Source: Lachnoclostridium sp. UBA6475
Lineage (GTDB): Bacteria; Bacillota; Clostridia; Lachnospirales; Lachnospiraceae
NCBI GenBank assembly: GCA_002435545.1
Contig: DJNB01000039.1
Coordinates: 12,948 to 18,364 of the forward strand
Direction: 5' to 3'
Length of the DNA stretch: 5,417 bases
A model generated the notes under the pieces. The model was not told the origin of the DNA, did no database searches, and worked only from the letters and a program-made list of their open reading frames with translations. A program made the position numbers and the translations under genes. Shown here piece after piece: positions 1-5,417 of this stretch (within the stretch, counting starts at the first letter, position 1; each line of letters starts with the position of its first letter).

Positions 1-259
1 CCAGCTGTTTATCCTTAACATAACGGCGAAACGGCTTTCCTGCCTTTGTGATCACTTCACGGATCCTTGCTTTGTACGGAAGAATCACTTCATAGTCAAT
101 GTCCTCCGGCAGTTCATACGCGCAGGCATCCTTTTCCTGAATAAAACTAATGATCGTAATCTCATACTCTTTGCGAAGAGCAAGCGCCATATTGTACAGC
201 ACCTGCTGCGCACCACCGCGGACACTCATATCAAAATTTACAAATCCTATTTTCTTCAT
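1..259 (-). CDS. GT4-type glycosyltransferase, N-terminal fragment
   Basis: This is the last visible gene of the minus-strand operon, cut by the left window edge; 86 residues are seen and no stop codon. It starts MKKIGFVNFDMSVRGGAQQV. A first beta strand followed by a GG-A/x-Q loop and a helix (residues 4-28) is the usual opening of GT-B fold family 4 glycosyltransferases, where this glycine-rich loop faces the nucleotide-sugar and acceptor cleft. A second beta strand (EITIIS, about 33-38) fits the same Rossmann domain. The catalytic C-terminal half with the E-x7-E motif lies outside the window, so donor and acceptor are unknown. The ATG at 259-257 is chosen because GGGAG (269-273) sits 9 bases upstream. 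It begins 15 bases after the stop of the preceding glycosyltransferase, so it is co-transcribed. It probably adds one sugar to the lipid-linked repeat unit (inference). The family call is fairly safe; the exact role is not. Confidence 0.8.
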   Translation of the reverse strand, partial: MKKIGFVNFDMSVRGGAQQVLYNMALALRKEYEITIISFIQEKDACAYELPEDIDYEVILPYKARIREVITKAGKPFRRYVKDKQL

Positions 260-274
260 TAATTTCTTCTCCCG

Positions 275-1243
275 TCATCGGTAATATTTCATTAAAATCC
301 GGTAATTGTGATGTTTCATAAAAAATAACAGCATCTTATCCTTCCAGCCAAACTCAGCTTTCGACGAAAATAATTTCTTTACCCCCGGCATTGCCAGCCA
401 GTCTTTGATCTTTTCTTTACACTCCCGGTCTGTTTTCCCGGAACGCCGCATCAGATCATAAAACTTATTTTTTATCGAATTCAGATAAAATACATCGAGG
501 AAAGCGTTCTCTTTTCCTCCACATTTTTCATAAAAGGCTGCCACTTCCCGCCTAAGCCGTTCTTCAATCTCCATCGCATCTTCCCGGAAGCGGAATGACA
601 GGCTTCCTGTCTCAATATTATAATAATCATATACAGATTTTGGAAGTACACTGATCTTTCCGGCACGTTCAAATACCTGTAAGTTAAACAGCAGATCTTC
701 TCCCTTATCAAGGTCGGTCGGAAATCCTTTTTCAATCACATCACGGCGGTATAATTTATTCCATGGCACATGCAGAAAATAGGAAGAAAACAATTCCGGA
801 AAGTCCCGGATAAATGCTTCTTTTCCCTCATAAACAGCTTCTTTTGGCAGGTGATCTCTGCCCGCTTTTTCATCATAATATCCGGCTATTACTACATCGC
901 TTTTGTCTTCTTGAAGGCATTTTACCATAAGAGATGCAGCCTCTTTTTTTACCAGATCATCACTGTCAACAAACTGGATATACTGTCCATGAGATTCCTG
1001 CACCCCGCGGTTTCTCGCCGCCGAAACACCCTCATTTTCTTTGGTTATGACATGAAAATACGGATATTTTTTTTCATATTCTCTACAAATTTCAAGGCTG
1101 CCGTCCGTCGAACAGTCATCGACAAGGATCACTTCCAGATTGGGGTAGTCCATCGCTGCCACATGATCCAGGCACGCCGCCAGCCGTTTCTTTGAATTGT
1201 AAACCGGAATGATCACGGACACAAGTGGTTGTGTTGGCTGCAT
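275..1243 (-). CDS. Family 2 glycosyltransferase, EpsH/EpsJ-like
   Basis: This is a 322-residue soluble GT-A fold glycosyltransferase. In order it shows the N-terminal strand VSVIIPVYNS (8-17), the nucleotide-binding VDDCSTDGS (41-49), GVSAARNRG (72-80), and the metal- and sugar-nucleotide-binding FVDSDD (91-96, the DxD motif). PWNKLYRRDVI (160-170) and GEDLLFNLQVF (181-191) follow; the latter acidic pair is the usual position of the catalytic base. YYNIETGSLS (207-216) is typical of the EpsH/EpsJ and CpsI-like group. No transmembrane segment is evident; the C-terminal third is basic and could lie at the membrane. It should transfer one sugar from an NDP donor to a lipid-linked oligosaccharide; the sugar cannot be told. 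The start is supported by AGGAGG at 1253-1258, 9 bases upstream and inside the final Glu codons of the LicD gene, whose stop is one base away. Translational coupling is likely. An A8 run lies inside the gene (1067-1074). Confidence 0.93.
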   Translation of the reverse strand: MQPTQPLVSVIIPVYNSKKRLAACLDHVAAMDYPNLEVILVDDCSTDGSLEICREYEKKYPYFHVITKENEGVSAARNRGVQESHGQYIQFVDSDDLVKKEAASLMVKCLQEDKSDVVIAGYYDEKAGRDHLPKEAVYEGKEAFIRDFPELFSSYFLHVPWNKLYRRDVIEKGFPTDLDKGEDLLFNLQVFERAGKISVLPKSVYDYYNIETGSLSFRFREDAMEIEERLRREVAAFYEKCGGKENAFLDVFYLNSIKNKFYDLMRRSGKTDRECKEKIKDWLAMPGVKKLFSSKAEFGWKDKMLLFFMKHHNYRILMKYYR

Positions 1244-1244
1244 A

Positions 1245-2975
1245 TTACATTTCCTCCTCTGTACGCTTTACCGGATAGTAGATTCCTTTATACTCCGGAT
1301 AGGCTTTTTCCGTATCTACCACAATTCCATCGTGGGAAGGAACCTGCTGGTCTTCCGGCGGCATCGTCATATAATCGCCGAATGCCATTTTGAGATACGT
1401 ATCATACCCCACCGGAATCGGCATCTGTTCTCCCTCAAATTCTTTATAGACGGCGCTGGAAAATATTTCCTTTGGATACTCATTTACCATATAATTATAC
1501 CGGACACATAACTCGGTAATATGATTGCACTCTTCAATCGGATATTGGGTCATATGGCGTTCGCAAAGCCGCGCCATCCGATACCGGTTTTTCCAGCCGG
1601 GAGCCAGAAGCAGCATCATTTTTCCGATCAGATAAAACCCTTTTCCCTTACTCGTCGGTGCCTCCTGATTGATATAAATCTGATAGGCAAGCCCCCACAT
1701 CAGCTGCATCTTACGTTTGAACCGGGAAGACGGGCAGCCATCCAATGGCAGAATTTCAAGGCGGATTCCATGCGCAATGTCAAGATCCATCTGCCGTTCT
1801 TTTACAAATGTCGTCTCTTCATCTGTGATCATCGTAAGCTGGGAACGCAGAAACTGCTCTTTGCTCGTGCGGCTCAGCCGGTATTTTGTTTCATCCATCT
1901 CTTTGTGCCACAATTCGCACAATTTCTCATAGTCGTTTCTTGGCATAAATACATCGATATCGTCATCCCACGGAATAAATCCCTGATGACGCAGCGTACC
2001 GATGCAGCAGCCACCGCAGAAATAAAACAACAGACCATGTTTTTCACAAAACTCTTTAAATACGAGCGTAATCTCCAGACATTTTTTCTGGAGAAGACGA
2101 AGTTCGGCGCGCAGCCGCTCTCCTGTCGCCGGCACACACGGGCGGTTCAGATCCAACAGAACGCAGTCATGGTGCGCCTTCTGCTTTTCCTTCGGCGGCA
2201 GTGCCATATAATCACCAAACGCCTCTTTCAAATATCCGTCATACCCGACCGGAATCGGCATATTTTCTCCCTCAAACGGCACAAATACGGCTTTTTCAAA
2301 CCATTCTTTTTTGTATTTCTTTTTCATGTAAAATGGACCGGAACACAATTCCGTGATGTAATTACACTCGGAAATAGGATATTGTGTCATGTGTTTTTTC
2401 GCGAGATTCCAGATGTTGTAGCGGATCTTTTTCCCACGAAATACAGAAAGCAGAAAACGGCTTCCCGCAGCCATCAGTCCCCCATGTTTTTCCGGCACAG
2501 TCTGCGCGCGGAACAATTGGTAGATGAGCGCCCACATACATTGAAATTTTCGTTTCCATTTTCCCTCCGGATAACCGTCGAGCGGAATCACATCGAGCGC
2601 GACACCATGTGCGATCCGAAGATCTTTCTGATACGGTTTGATCTGCGTTGTCTCGCTGTCACGAAGTGTCGCAAAGTTATTACGATCCACATAATCCAGT
2701 GTGGTATCGGATAAAATATATCGTTTTCCAGGCTCATAGCATTTCCATTTTTTTACAAATTTCTCATAATCTTCACGGGGCATAAAGAAATCAAGATCAT
2801 CATCCCACGGAATAAATCCCTTATGACGGATCGCACCAATGCAGCCGCCACCGCAGAAATAACAGGTCAGATCATTTTCCCTGCAAAATTCCACAAATAC
2901 TTTTGCCATCTGCAGACTGATGCGGTGAAGTCCTTCCAATTCTTCTTGTGTATATTCTGAAGCTGTATGGCTCAT
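1245..2975 (-). CDS. Tandem double-domain LicD family phosphotransferase
   Basis: The protein has 576 residues and two complete LicD domains (about 16-275 and 295-554). LicD proteins have a nucleotidyltransferase-like fold and move phosphocholine or a related phospho-alcohol from a CDP donor onto sugars of teichoic acids or capsules; fukutin and FKRP are distant relatives. Each half carries GGxCIGxxRHxGFIPWDDD (42-60 and 321-339), the metal-binding WDDDLD (57-62) or WDDDID (336-341), AHG (122-124, 401-403), PLDG, HMTQYPI, MPIPVGYD and AFGDYM near its end. The halves align without a gap at offset 279, with about 127 of 260 residues identical by hand count. A short linker (276-294) joins them and a 22-residue tail follows. 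No membrane helix or signal peptide is apparent, so it is cytoplasmic. The ATG at 2975-2973 is chosen because it overlaps the upstream stop as TAATG and has GAGAGG 8 bases upstream. The same frame stays open to 3317, but that extension is antisense-free overlap with the upstream gene in another frame and lacks LicD similarity. The substrate, and whether both sites are active, are unknown. Confidence 0.93.
   Translation of the reverse strand: MSHTASEYTQEELEGLHRISLQMAKVFVEFCRENDLTCYFCGGGCIGAIRHKGFIPWDDDLDFFMPREDYEKFVKKWKCYEPGKRYILSDTTLDYVDRNNFATLRDSETTQIKPYQKDLRIAHGVALDVIPLDGYPEGKWKRKFQCMWALIYQLFRAQTVPEKHGGLMAAGSRFLLSVFRGKKIRYNIWNLAKKHMTQYPISECNYITELCSGPFYMKKKYKKEWFEKAVFVPFEGENMPIPVGYDGYLKEAFGDYMALPPKEKQKAHHDCVLLDLNRPCVPATGERLRAELRLLQKKCLEITLVFKEFCEKHGLLFYFCGGCCIGTLRHQGFIPWDDDIDVFMPRNDYEKLCELWHKEMDETKYRLSRTSKEQFLRSQLTMITDEETTFVKERQMDLDIAHGIRLEILPLDGCPSSRFKRKMQLMWGLAYQIYINQEAPTSKGKGFYLIGKMMLLLAPGWKNRYRMARLCERHMTQYPIEECNHITELCVRYNYMVNEYPKEIFSSAVYKEFEGEQMPIPVGYDTYLKMAFGDYMTMPPEDQQVPSHDGIVVDTEKAYPEYKGIYYPVKRTEEEM
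1314..2930 (-). repeat. Intragenic tandem duplication encoding the two LicD domains
   Basis: The DNA for the first domain (2151-2930) and the second (1314-2093) are tandem copies 837 bases apart, which is exactly 279 codons. The copies keep local exact matches: 22 bases over the PWDDD motif (1963-1984 and 2800-2821) at precisely this offset, and shorter matches over the GG-CIG and IPVG motifs. Protein identity of about 49% with no gap suggests an old whole-domain duplication followed by divergence under selection for both copies, rather than a recent event. Confidence 0.9.
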
Positions 2976-3979
2976 TATGATTTCCTCTCTTTCCCTCTTT
3001 TTAACAGGCTTAGCATCCCAAGACACGTTCCCACCCCATAACTGATATGCAGCAGGAAAAATAAAAACGGCAGTACGACCTGTCTTATGTTCTTTTTTTG
3101 TCCTTTCACGGCTGCCACTGCCATAACGACCGCAAGCAGCCAGTACAGACTCCACATCAAAACAGCCGGAAATGGATGTACCAGCACACCAAATACCGTC
3201 GTCGCCACGATTCCAAGCACAAAAGCAAATGGTACGAAATGATAAAGGGACAGGCATCCCGGACAGACTCCTGCGGTTCTTCCTACCCAGTATCCATTGC
3301 CGTATTTTTGACGGCACATTTTCCTCAGACTTGGCCGGATCATCTGATACGAATGGATTCCCGGCACCATGCAGAGTTTAAACCCGTTTTGGCGAATACG
3401 GTAATGAAATTCGTTATCTTCCGTACGTCCAAGGTCTTCCCGGAATTTTCCGGCTTTTTCAAATACTTCGCGCCGATATGCCCCATGGAAAAAAGATTTG
3501 ACATACGCCTTTTTTTCTTTTCTCCGGAAATCCGCAATGCTGCTTCCAAACATCGAACTTTCTGCCAGTAACAAAACCTGCTGCCAGACAGAATCTCCTT
3601 CTACAATATTTGGGCGAACTCCTCCTGTAACAAACTCGCCTTCCGACAGAGCTTTTACATTTTTTTCCACAAAGTCCGCCGGTATGCTGCTGTGTGCATC
3701 AATACGGATCAGCGCTTCTGTCGTAAACGTATCAATTACGGCATTCCACCCGCAGCTTTGTATTTTTCCCGGATTCTCTATGATTTTTATATCTAAAAAC
3801 GATTCTTTGTTCTTTTTCTGCCACTCCTGCATCACCTTTCGCGTATCGTCTGTTGACATGCTGTCCGCCAACACTACTTCCGTGTCCGCATGCGGATAGC
3901 TCTGTGCTTCAATATCTCGCAAAAGGGAGGGCAGGTTATTTTCTTCGTTATAAGCAACAACGCCTATCGTAATCTTCAT
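2975..3979 (-). CDS. ExoA-like family 2 glycosyltransferase with C-terminal membrane helices
   Basis: This is the first gene of the operon, 334 residues. The GT-A domain opens with ITIGVVAYNEENNLPSLL (3-20). It then has LADSMSTDDT (37-46), IRIDAHSSIP (91-100) with the Asp-Ala-His form of the DxD motif typical of the ExoA (succinoglycan) branch, FFHGAYRREVF (163-173), and GRTEDNEFHYR (184-194), whose Glu-Asp pair is the likely base. RQKYGNGYW (223-231) precedes three hydrophobic helices (about 249-270, 271-292 and 301-325) and a basic tail. It therefore acts at the inner membrane face and probably extends a lipid-linked glycan; the donor sugar is unknown. A GTG at 3982 lies directly before the ATG at 3979. 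The ATG is preferred because AAGGAG (3986-3991) is 6 bases from it but only 3 from the GTG. The stop TAA shares a base with the LicD start, so the two are translationally coupled. Confidence 0.92.
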   Translation of the reverse strand: MKITIGVVAYNEENNLPSLLRDIEAQSYPHADTEVVLADSMSTDDTRKVMQEWQKKNKESFLDIKIIENPGKIQSCGWNAVIDTFTTEALIRIDAHSSIPADFVEKNVKALSEGEFVTGGVRPNIVEGDSVWQQVLLLAESSMFGSSIADFRRKEKKAYVKSFFHGAYRREVFEKAGKFREDLGRTEDNEFHYRIRQNGFKLCMVPGIHSYQMIRPSLRKMCRQKYGNGYWVGRTAGVCPGCLSLYHFVPFAFVLGIVATTVFGVLVHPFPAVLMWSLYWLLAVVMAVAAVKGQKKNIRQVVLPFLFFLLHISYGVGTCLGMLSLLKRGKERKS

Positions 3980-3985
3980 CACGTT

Positions 3986-3991
3986 CTCCTT
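3986..3991 (-). promoter_or_regulatory. Ribosome binding site of the ExoA-like glycosyltransferase
   Basis: On the minus strand AAGGAG, within the longer AGGAAGGAG (3986-3994), lies 6 bases before the ATG at 3979. That spacing decides between the ATG and the adjoining upstream GTG. Confidence 0.8.
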
Positions 3992-4007
3992 CCTGTCGTT
4001 CCTCTAT

Positions 4008-4036
4008 ATTATATGGTTATTTTGCTTTTTTTTCAA
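4008..4036 (-). promoter_or_regulatory. Sigma-A promoter of the glycosyltransferase/LicD operon
   Basis: Reading the minus strand, TTGAAA (4036-4031) and a perfect TATAAT (4013-4008) are separated by exactly 17 bases. Transcription would start near 4001, leaving a leader of about 20 bases that holds the AAGGAG site. A run of eight A residues (4033-4026) spans the end of the -35 box and the start of the spacer. This is the only strong promoter seen for the four minus-strand genes, which have no room for internal intergenic promoters. Confidence 0.85.
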
Positions 4037-4044
4037 TGTTTTTC

Positions 4045-4073
4045 TTGCCCTATTGCGACGAAAAGATTATACT
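4045..4073 (+). promoter_or_regulatory. Sigma-A promoter of the GT2-GtrA gene
   Basis: TTGCCC (4045-4050) and TATACT (4068-4073) are 17 bases apart, a good -35/-10 pair. The start would be near 4080, giving a leader of about 72 bases before the ATG at 4152. The -35 box is only 8 bases from the -35 box of the divergent operon promoter, so the two could compete for polymerase or share a regulator. Confidence 0.7.
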
Positions 4074-4131
4074 ATAAGGGAGAGGATCGTGGAAAGATTT
4101 TCTTATCCATGTCGTTTCAATGAAAGAACAA

Positions 4132-4137
4132 AAGGAG
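4132..4137 (+). promoter_or_regulatory. Ribosome binding site of the GT2-GtrA gene (long spacing)
   Basis: AAGGAG is the only good Shine-Dalgarno sequence in the leader upstream of the preferred ATG at 4152. The spacing of 14 bases is longer than usual, which may lower translation. An alternative, GGGAG (4078-4082) six bases before a GTG at 4089, would sit right at the predicted transcript start and is judged less likely. Confidence 0.55.
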
Positions 4138-4151
4138 AACAGCAGATACAT

Positions 4152-5249
4152 ATGGGGAATTATTTGACCGATATTGCCATTGTCATCCCGGCTCTCAATC
4201 CGTGCGAACGCATGGTGAAGCTGGTTGGAGAATGCAAGGATGCCGGTTTTGAAAATATCATCTTAGTCGATGACGGCAGTTCGATTGAAAATCGGGTTTA
4301 TTTTAAAACATGCAAAGAAAAATACAATTGCCGCATCATTCGTCATGTGGTAAATTTTGGAAAAGGCATGGCATTAAAAAGTGCTTTTAACCACATCCTG
4401 GAAAACCGCCCGGACATCACCGGAACGGTAACCGTAGACTGTGACGGCCAGCATGTGATCGACGATATCATCACTTGTGCAAAATTAGTCTGTGAACATC
4501 CTGACCGGCTCATCCTGGGATGCCGCCAGTTTGATGATCCAAAGATTCCATGGCGCAGCCGCTTTGGCAACAAAATGACCTGCCGCATCATCAGGCTCCT
4601 CTGCGGAATCTCGATTTCCGACACGCAGACCGGCCTTCGCGGCATGTCCCGTGAACTTCTCGCCAATTACTTTGCCAACACAAAGGGCGAACGTTTTGAA
4701 TACGAGATGAATATGCTTCTCTGTGCAAAAGAAAACCAGATTCCTTTTGAAGAATTTCCGATCCAGACCATTTATCTGGAAAATAACGAAAGTTCCCATT
4801 TCAATCCCTTTATTGATTCCATCCGGATCTATAAGGTGTTTTTGAAATTTATGCTGAGTTCTTTTTCCAGTTTTATTATCGATATCTCGCTGTTTTACCT
4901 GCTACGATTTATCTTATTACCGATTGTCGGTCAAAAGGCTCAGATCTCGCTTTTTGGCATCGACATCCTGCTTTTGACATTTTTACGTAATGTCATCGCA
5001 AGACTCGGTTCCTCACTGTATAATTTTACCATTAACAAAAAGCAGGTATTTCACAATGATTCGAAAGATATCAAGATCATTTTCCGCTATTATGCCTTGT
5101 GCATCTGCCAGCTTCTCATCTCTACGCTGCTGGTTGACTACACGTTGCGGTTTATCCCATTCCGTACCGTGCGAAAATGTATCATTGATACCATCCTTTT
5201 CCTGATCAGTTTCCAGATCCAGAGGGAATGGGTATTTAAAAGAAAATAG
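4152..5249 (+). CDS. Bifunctional family 2 glycosyltransferase / GtrA-like membrane protein
   Basis: This is a 365-residue fusion. The N-terminal GT2 domain (about 7-225) is of the polyprenyl-phosphate sugar synthase type (DPM1/GtrB-like): IAIVIPALNP (8-17), ILVDDGSS (37-44), NFGKGMALKSAF (68-79), VDCDGQH (95-101, the DxD metal site) and SDTQTGLRGMS (156-166). The C-terminal part (about 229-363) is GtrA-like, with four hydrophobic helices (about 236-256, 268-288, 311-330 and 343-360). The GtrA signature appears once well (YNFTINKKQVF, 290-300) and once weakly (FQIQREWVF, 354-362, lacking the usual Asn residues). Family knowledge: such proteins charge undecaprenyl phosphate with a sugar (often glucose) and help move it outward for decorating polysaccharides or teichoic acids. 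The GT-C enzyme that would use it is not seen here. The ATG at 4152 fits the domain start; the frame is open further back to a TTG at 4053, but that reaches into the promoter. It is monocistronic, divergent from the operon, and ends before a strong terminator. Confidence 0.9.
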   Translation: MGNYLTDIAIVIPALNPCERMVKLVGECKDAGFENIILVDDGSSIENRVYFKTCKEKYNCRIIRHVVNFGKGMALKSAFNHILENRPDITGTVTVDCDGQHVIDDIITCAKLVCEHPDRLILGCRQFDDPKIPWRSRFGNKMTCRIIRLLCGISISDTQTGLRGMSRELLANYFANTKGERFEYEMNMLLCAKENQIPFEEFPIQTIYLENNESSHFNPFIDSIRIYKVFLKFMLSSFSSFIIDISLFYLLRFILLPIVGQKAQISLFGIDILLLTFLRNVIARLGSSLYNFTINKKQVFHNDSKDIKIIFRYYALCICQLLISTLLVDYTLRFIPFRTVRKCIIDTILFLISFQIQREWVFKRK

Positions 5250-5267
5250 AGTACGTAATGAATTGAC

Positions 5268-5285
5268 GTGCGCCGCTGGGCGCAC
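5268..5285 (+). other. Small GC-rich hairpin after the GT2-GtrA gene
   Basis: GTGCGCC (5268-5274), loop GCTG, GGCGCAC (5279-5285) forms a perfect 7-bp stem with a tetraloop, 18 bases after the stop codon. No T-run follows, so it is not a terminator by itself. It may stabilise the mRNA 3' end or be part of the repeat-like tail. GGCGCAC recurs at 5363-5369, so the left arm could pair there instead. Confidence 0.6.
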
Positions 5286-5294
5286 ATCCACGAG

Positions 5295-5333
5295 GCGGCG
5301 CCAGAGAAGTTTCTGGCGCCGCTTTCTTTTTTT
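5295..5333 (+). terminator. Intrinsic terminator of the GT2-GtrA gene
   Basis: GCGGCGCCAGA (5295-5305) pairs perfectly with TCTGGCGCCGC (5312-5322) around the 6-base loop GAAGTT. The run TTTCTTTTTTT (5323-5333) follows directly. An 11-bp GC-rich stem with a U-tract 45 bases after the stop is a strong rho-independent terminator for the plus strand. Confidence 0.92.
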
Positions 5334-5339
5334 CCTGCT

Positions 5340-5417
5340 TTTCAGTGGTGCTGGCAGCTGGGGGCGCACCGCCGGACACCACTGCTTTCCTTCTTTTCTT
5401 GTCTTTCAGTGGTGCTG
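5340..5417 (+). repeat. 14-base direct repeats flanking a second hairpin
   Basis: TTTCAGTGGTGCTG occurs at 5340-5353 and again at 5404-5417, 64 bases apart, the second copy ending exactly at the window edge. Within the unit CAGTGGTG (5343-5350) pairs with CACCACTG (5377-5384), and a nested GGCG/CGCC stem (5363-5366 with 5370-5373) lies in the loop. A T/C-rich tract (5385-5403) follows the stem, so the unit resembles a weaker second terminator. The T/C-rich tract before each repeat copy is also similar. It could be a tandem intergenic repeat continuing to the right, or double terminators. A minus-strand frame is open here (5415 to 5236) but looks low-complexity. Confidence 0.55.

Noticed and set aside
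770..1195. A 141-codon plus-strand open frame opposite the second glycosyltransferase.
   Set aside because: It is the antisense shadow of a clear GT2 gene; no ribosome site or recognisable family.
1521..2714. A 397-codon plus-strand open frame opposite the double LicD gene.
   Set aside because: It is antisense to well-supported LicD domains. Its length is explained by the tandem duplication carrying the same stop-free antisense frame twice.
1314..2930. A recent duplication or assembly artefact causing the double LicD.
   Set aside because: The halves differ at about half of their residues and are joined by a unique linker, so they are not a copied-read artefact or a fresh duplication.
2976..3317. 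N-terminal extension of the LicD reading frame (114 extra residues).
   Set aside because: It lies wholly inside the ExoA-like gene in another frame, has no LicD similarity, and the internal ATG at 2975 has both a Shine-Dalgarno sequence and a TAATG junction.
4053..4151. N-terminal extension of the GT2-GtrA frame from a TTG at 4053 or a GTG at 4089.
   Set aside because: The TTG lies inside the predicted promoter. The GTG has a good GGGAG, but that would be at the very transcript 5' end, and the added residues precede the natural GT2 domain start at IAIVIP.
4120..4167. A 15-codon open frame overlapping the GT2-GtrA start, like a regulatory leader peptide.
   Set aside because: It has no Shine-Dalgarno sequence of its own and no attenuator structure around it; it is most likely a chance frame.
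5236..5415. A minus-strand frame open from the right edge, Lys/Ala/Pro-rich, as the end of a convergent gene.
   Set aside because: It runs through a perfect terminator hairpin and into the end of the GT2-GtrA gene, is low-complexity, and the 64-base repeat period does not keep its frame. It cannot be fully excluded without sequence to the right.

Overview
The window is part of a surface-polysaccharide (capsule or teichoic-acid-like glycan) locus. It probably comes from a low-to-mid GC Gram-positive Clostridia member of the Lachnospiraceae type. That inference rests on AGGAGG-type ribosome sites, sigma-A promoters with 17-base spacers, the gene families present and the codon style. No ribosomal or taxonomic marker is present, so the assignment is tentative.

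Layout. A four-gene minus-strand operon reads leftward from a promoter near 4008-4036. Its genes, in transcription order, are: (1) a membrane-anchored ExoA-like family 2 glycosyltransferase (2975-3979); (2) a 576-residue protein made of two complete, tandem LicD phosphotransferase domains (1245-2975); (3) a soluble EpsH/EpsJ-like family 2 glycosyltransferase (275-1243); (4) the first 86 residues of a GT4-type glycosyltransferase that runs off the left edge (1-259). The genes are packed tightly: a TAATG stop/start overlap, a 1-base gap and a 15-base gap. Tight co-translation is likely.

A back-to-back sigma-A promoter (4045-4073) drives a single plus-strand gene (4152-5249), a GT2 domain fused to a four-helix GtrA-type membrane domain. 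After its stop come a small GC-rich hairpin, a textbook intrinsic terminator (5295-5333), and a second hairpin flanked by copies of a 14-base repeat. The last copy is cut by the window end.

How the genes may work together (inference). The three operon glycosyltransferases would assemble a repeat unit on a lipid carrier at the inner membrane face. The double LicD protein would add phosphocholine, or another phospho-alcohol from a CDP donor, at two acceptor positions or twice on similar acceptors. The GT2-GtrA protein would make a polyprenyl-phosphate monosaccharide and help present it outside for side-chain glycosylation. No choline uptake or activation genes (licA, licB, licC), polymerase, flippase or priming transferase lie in the window, so the full pathway cannot be read here.

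The most notable item is the double LicD gene. Its halves align with no gap at a constant offset of 279 residues, with about 49% identity by hand count, and both keep the full metal-binding motif.
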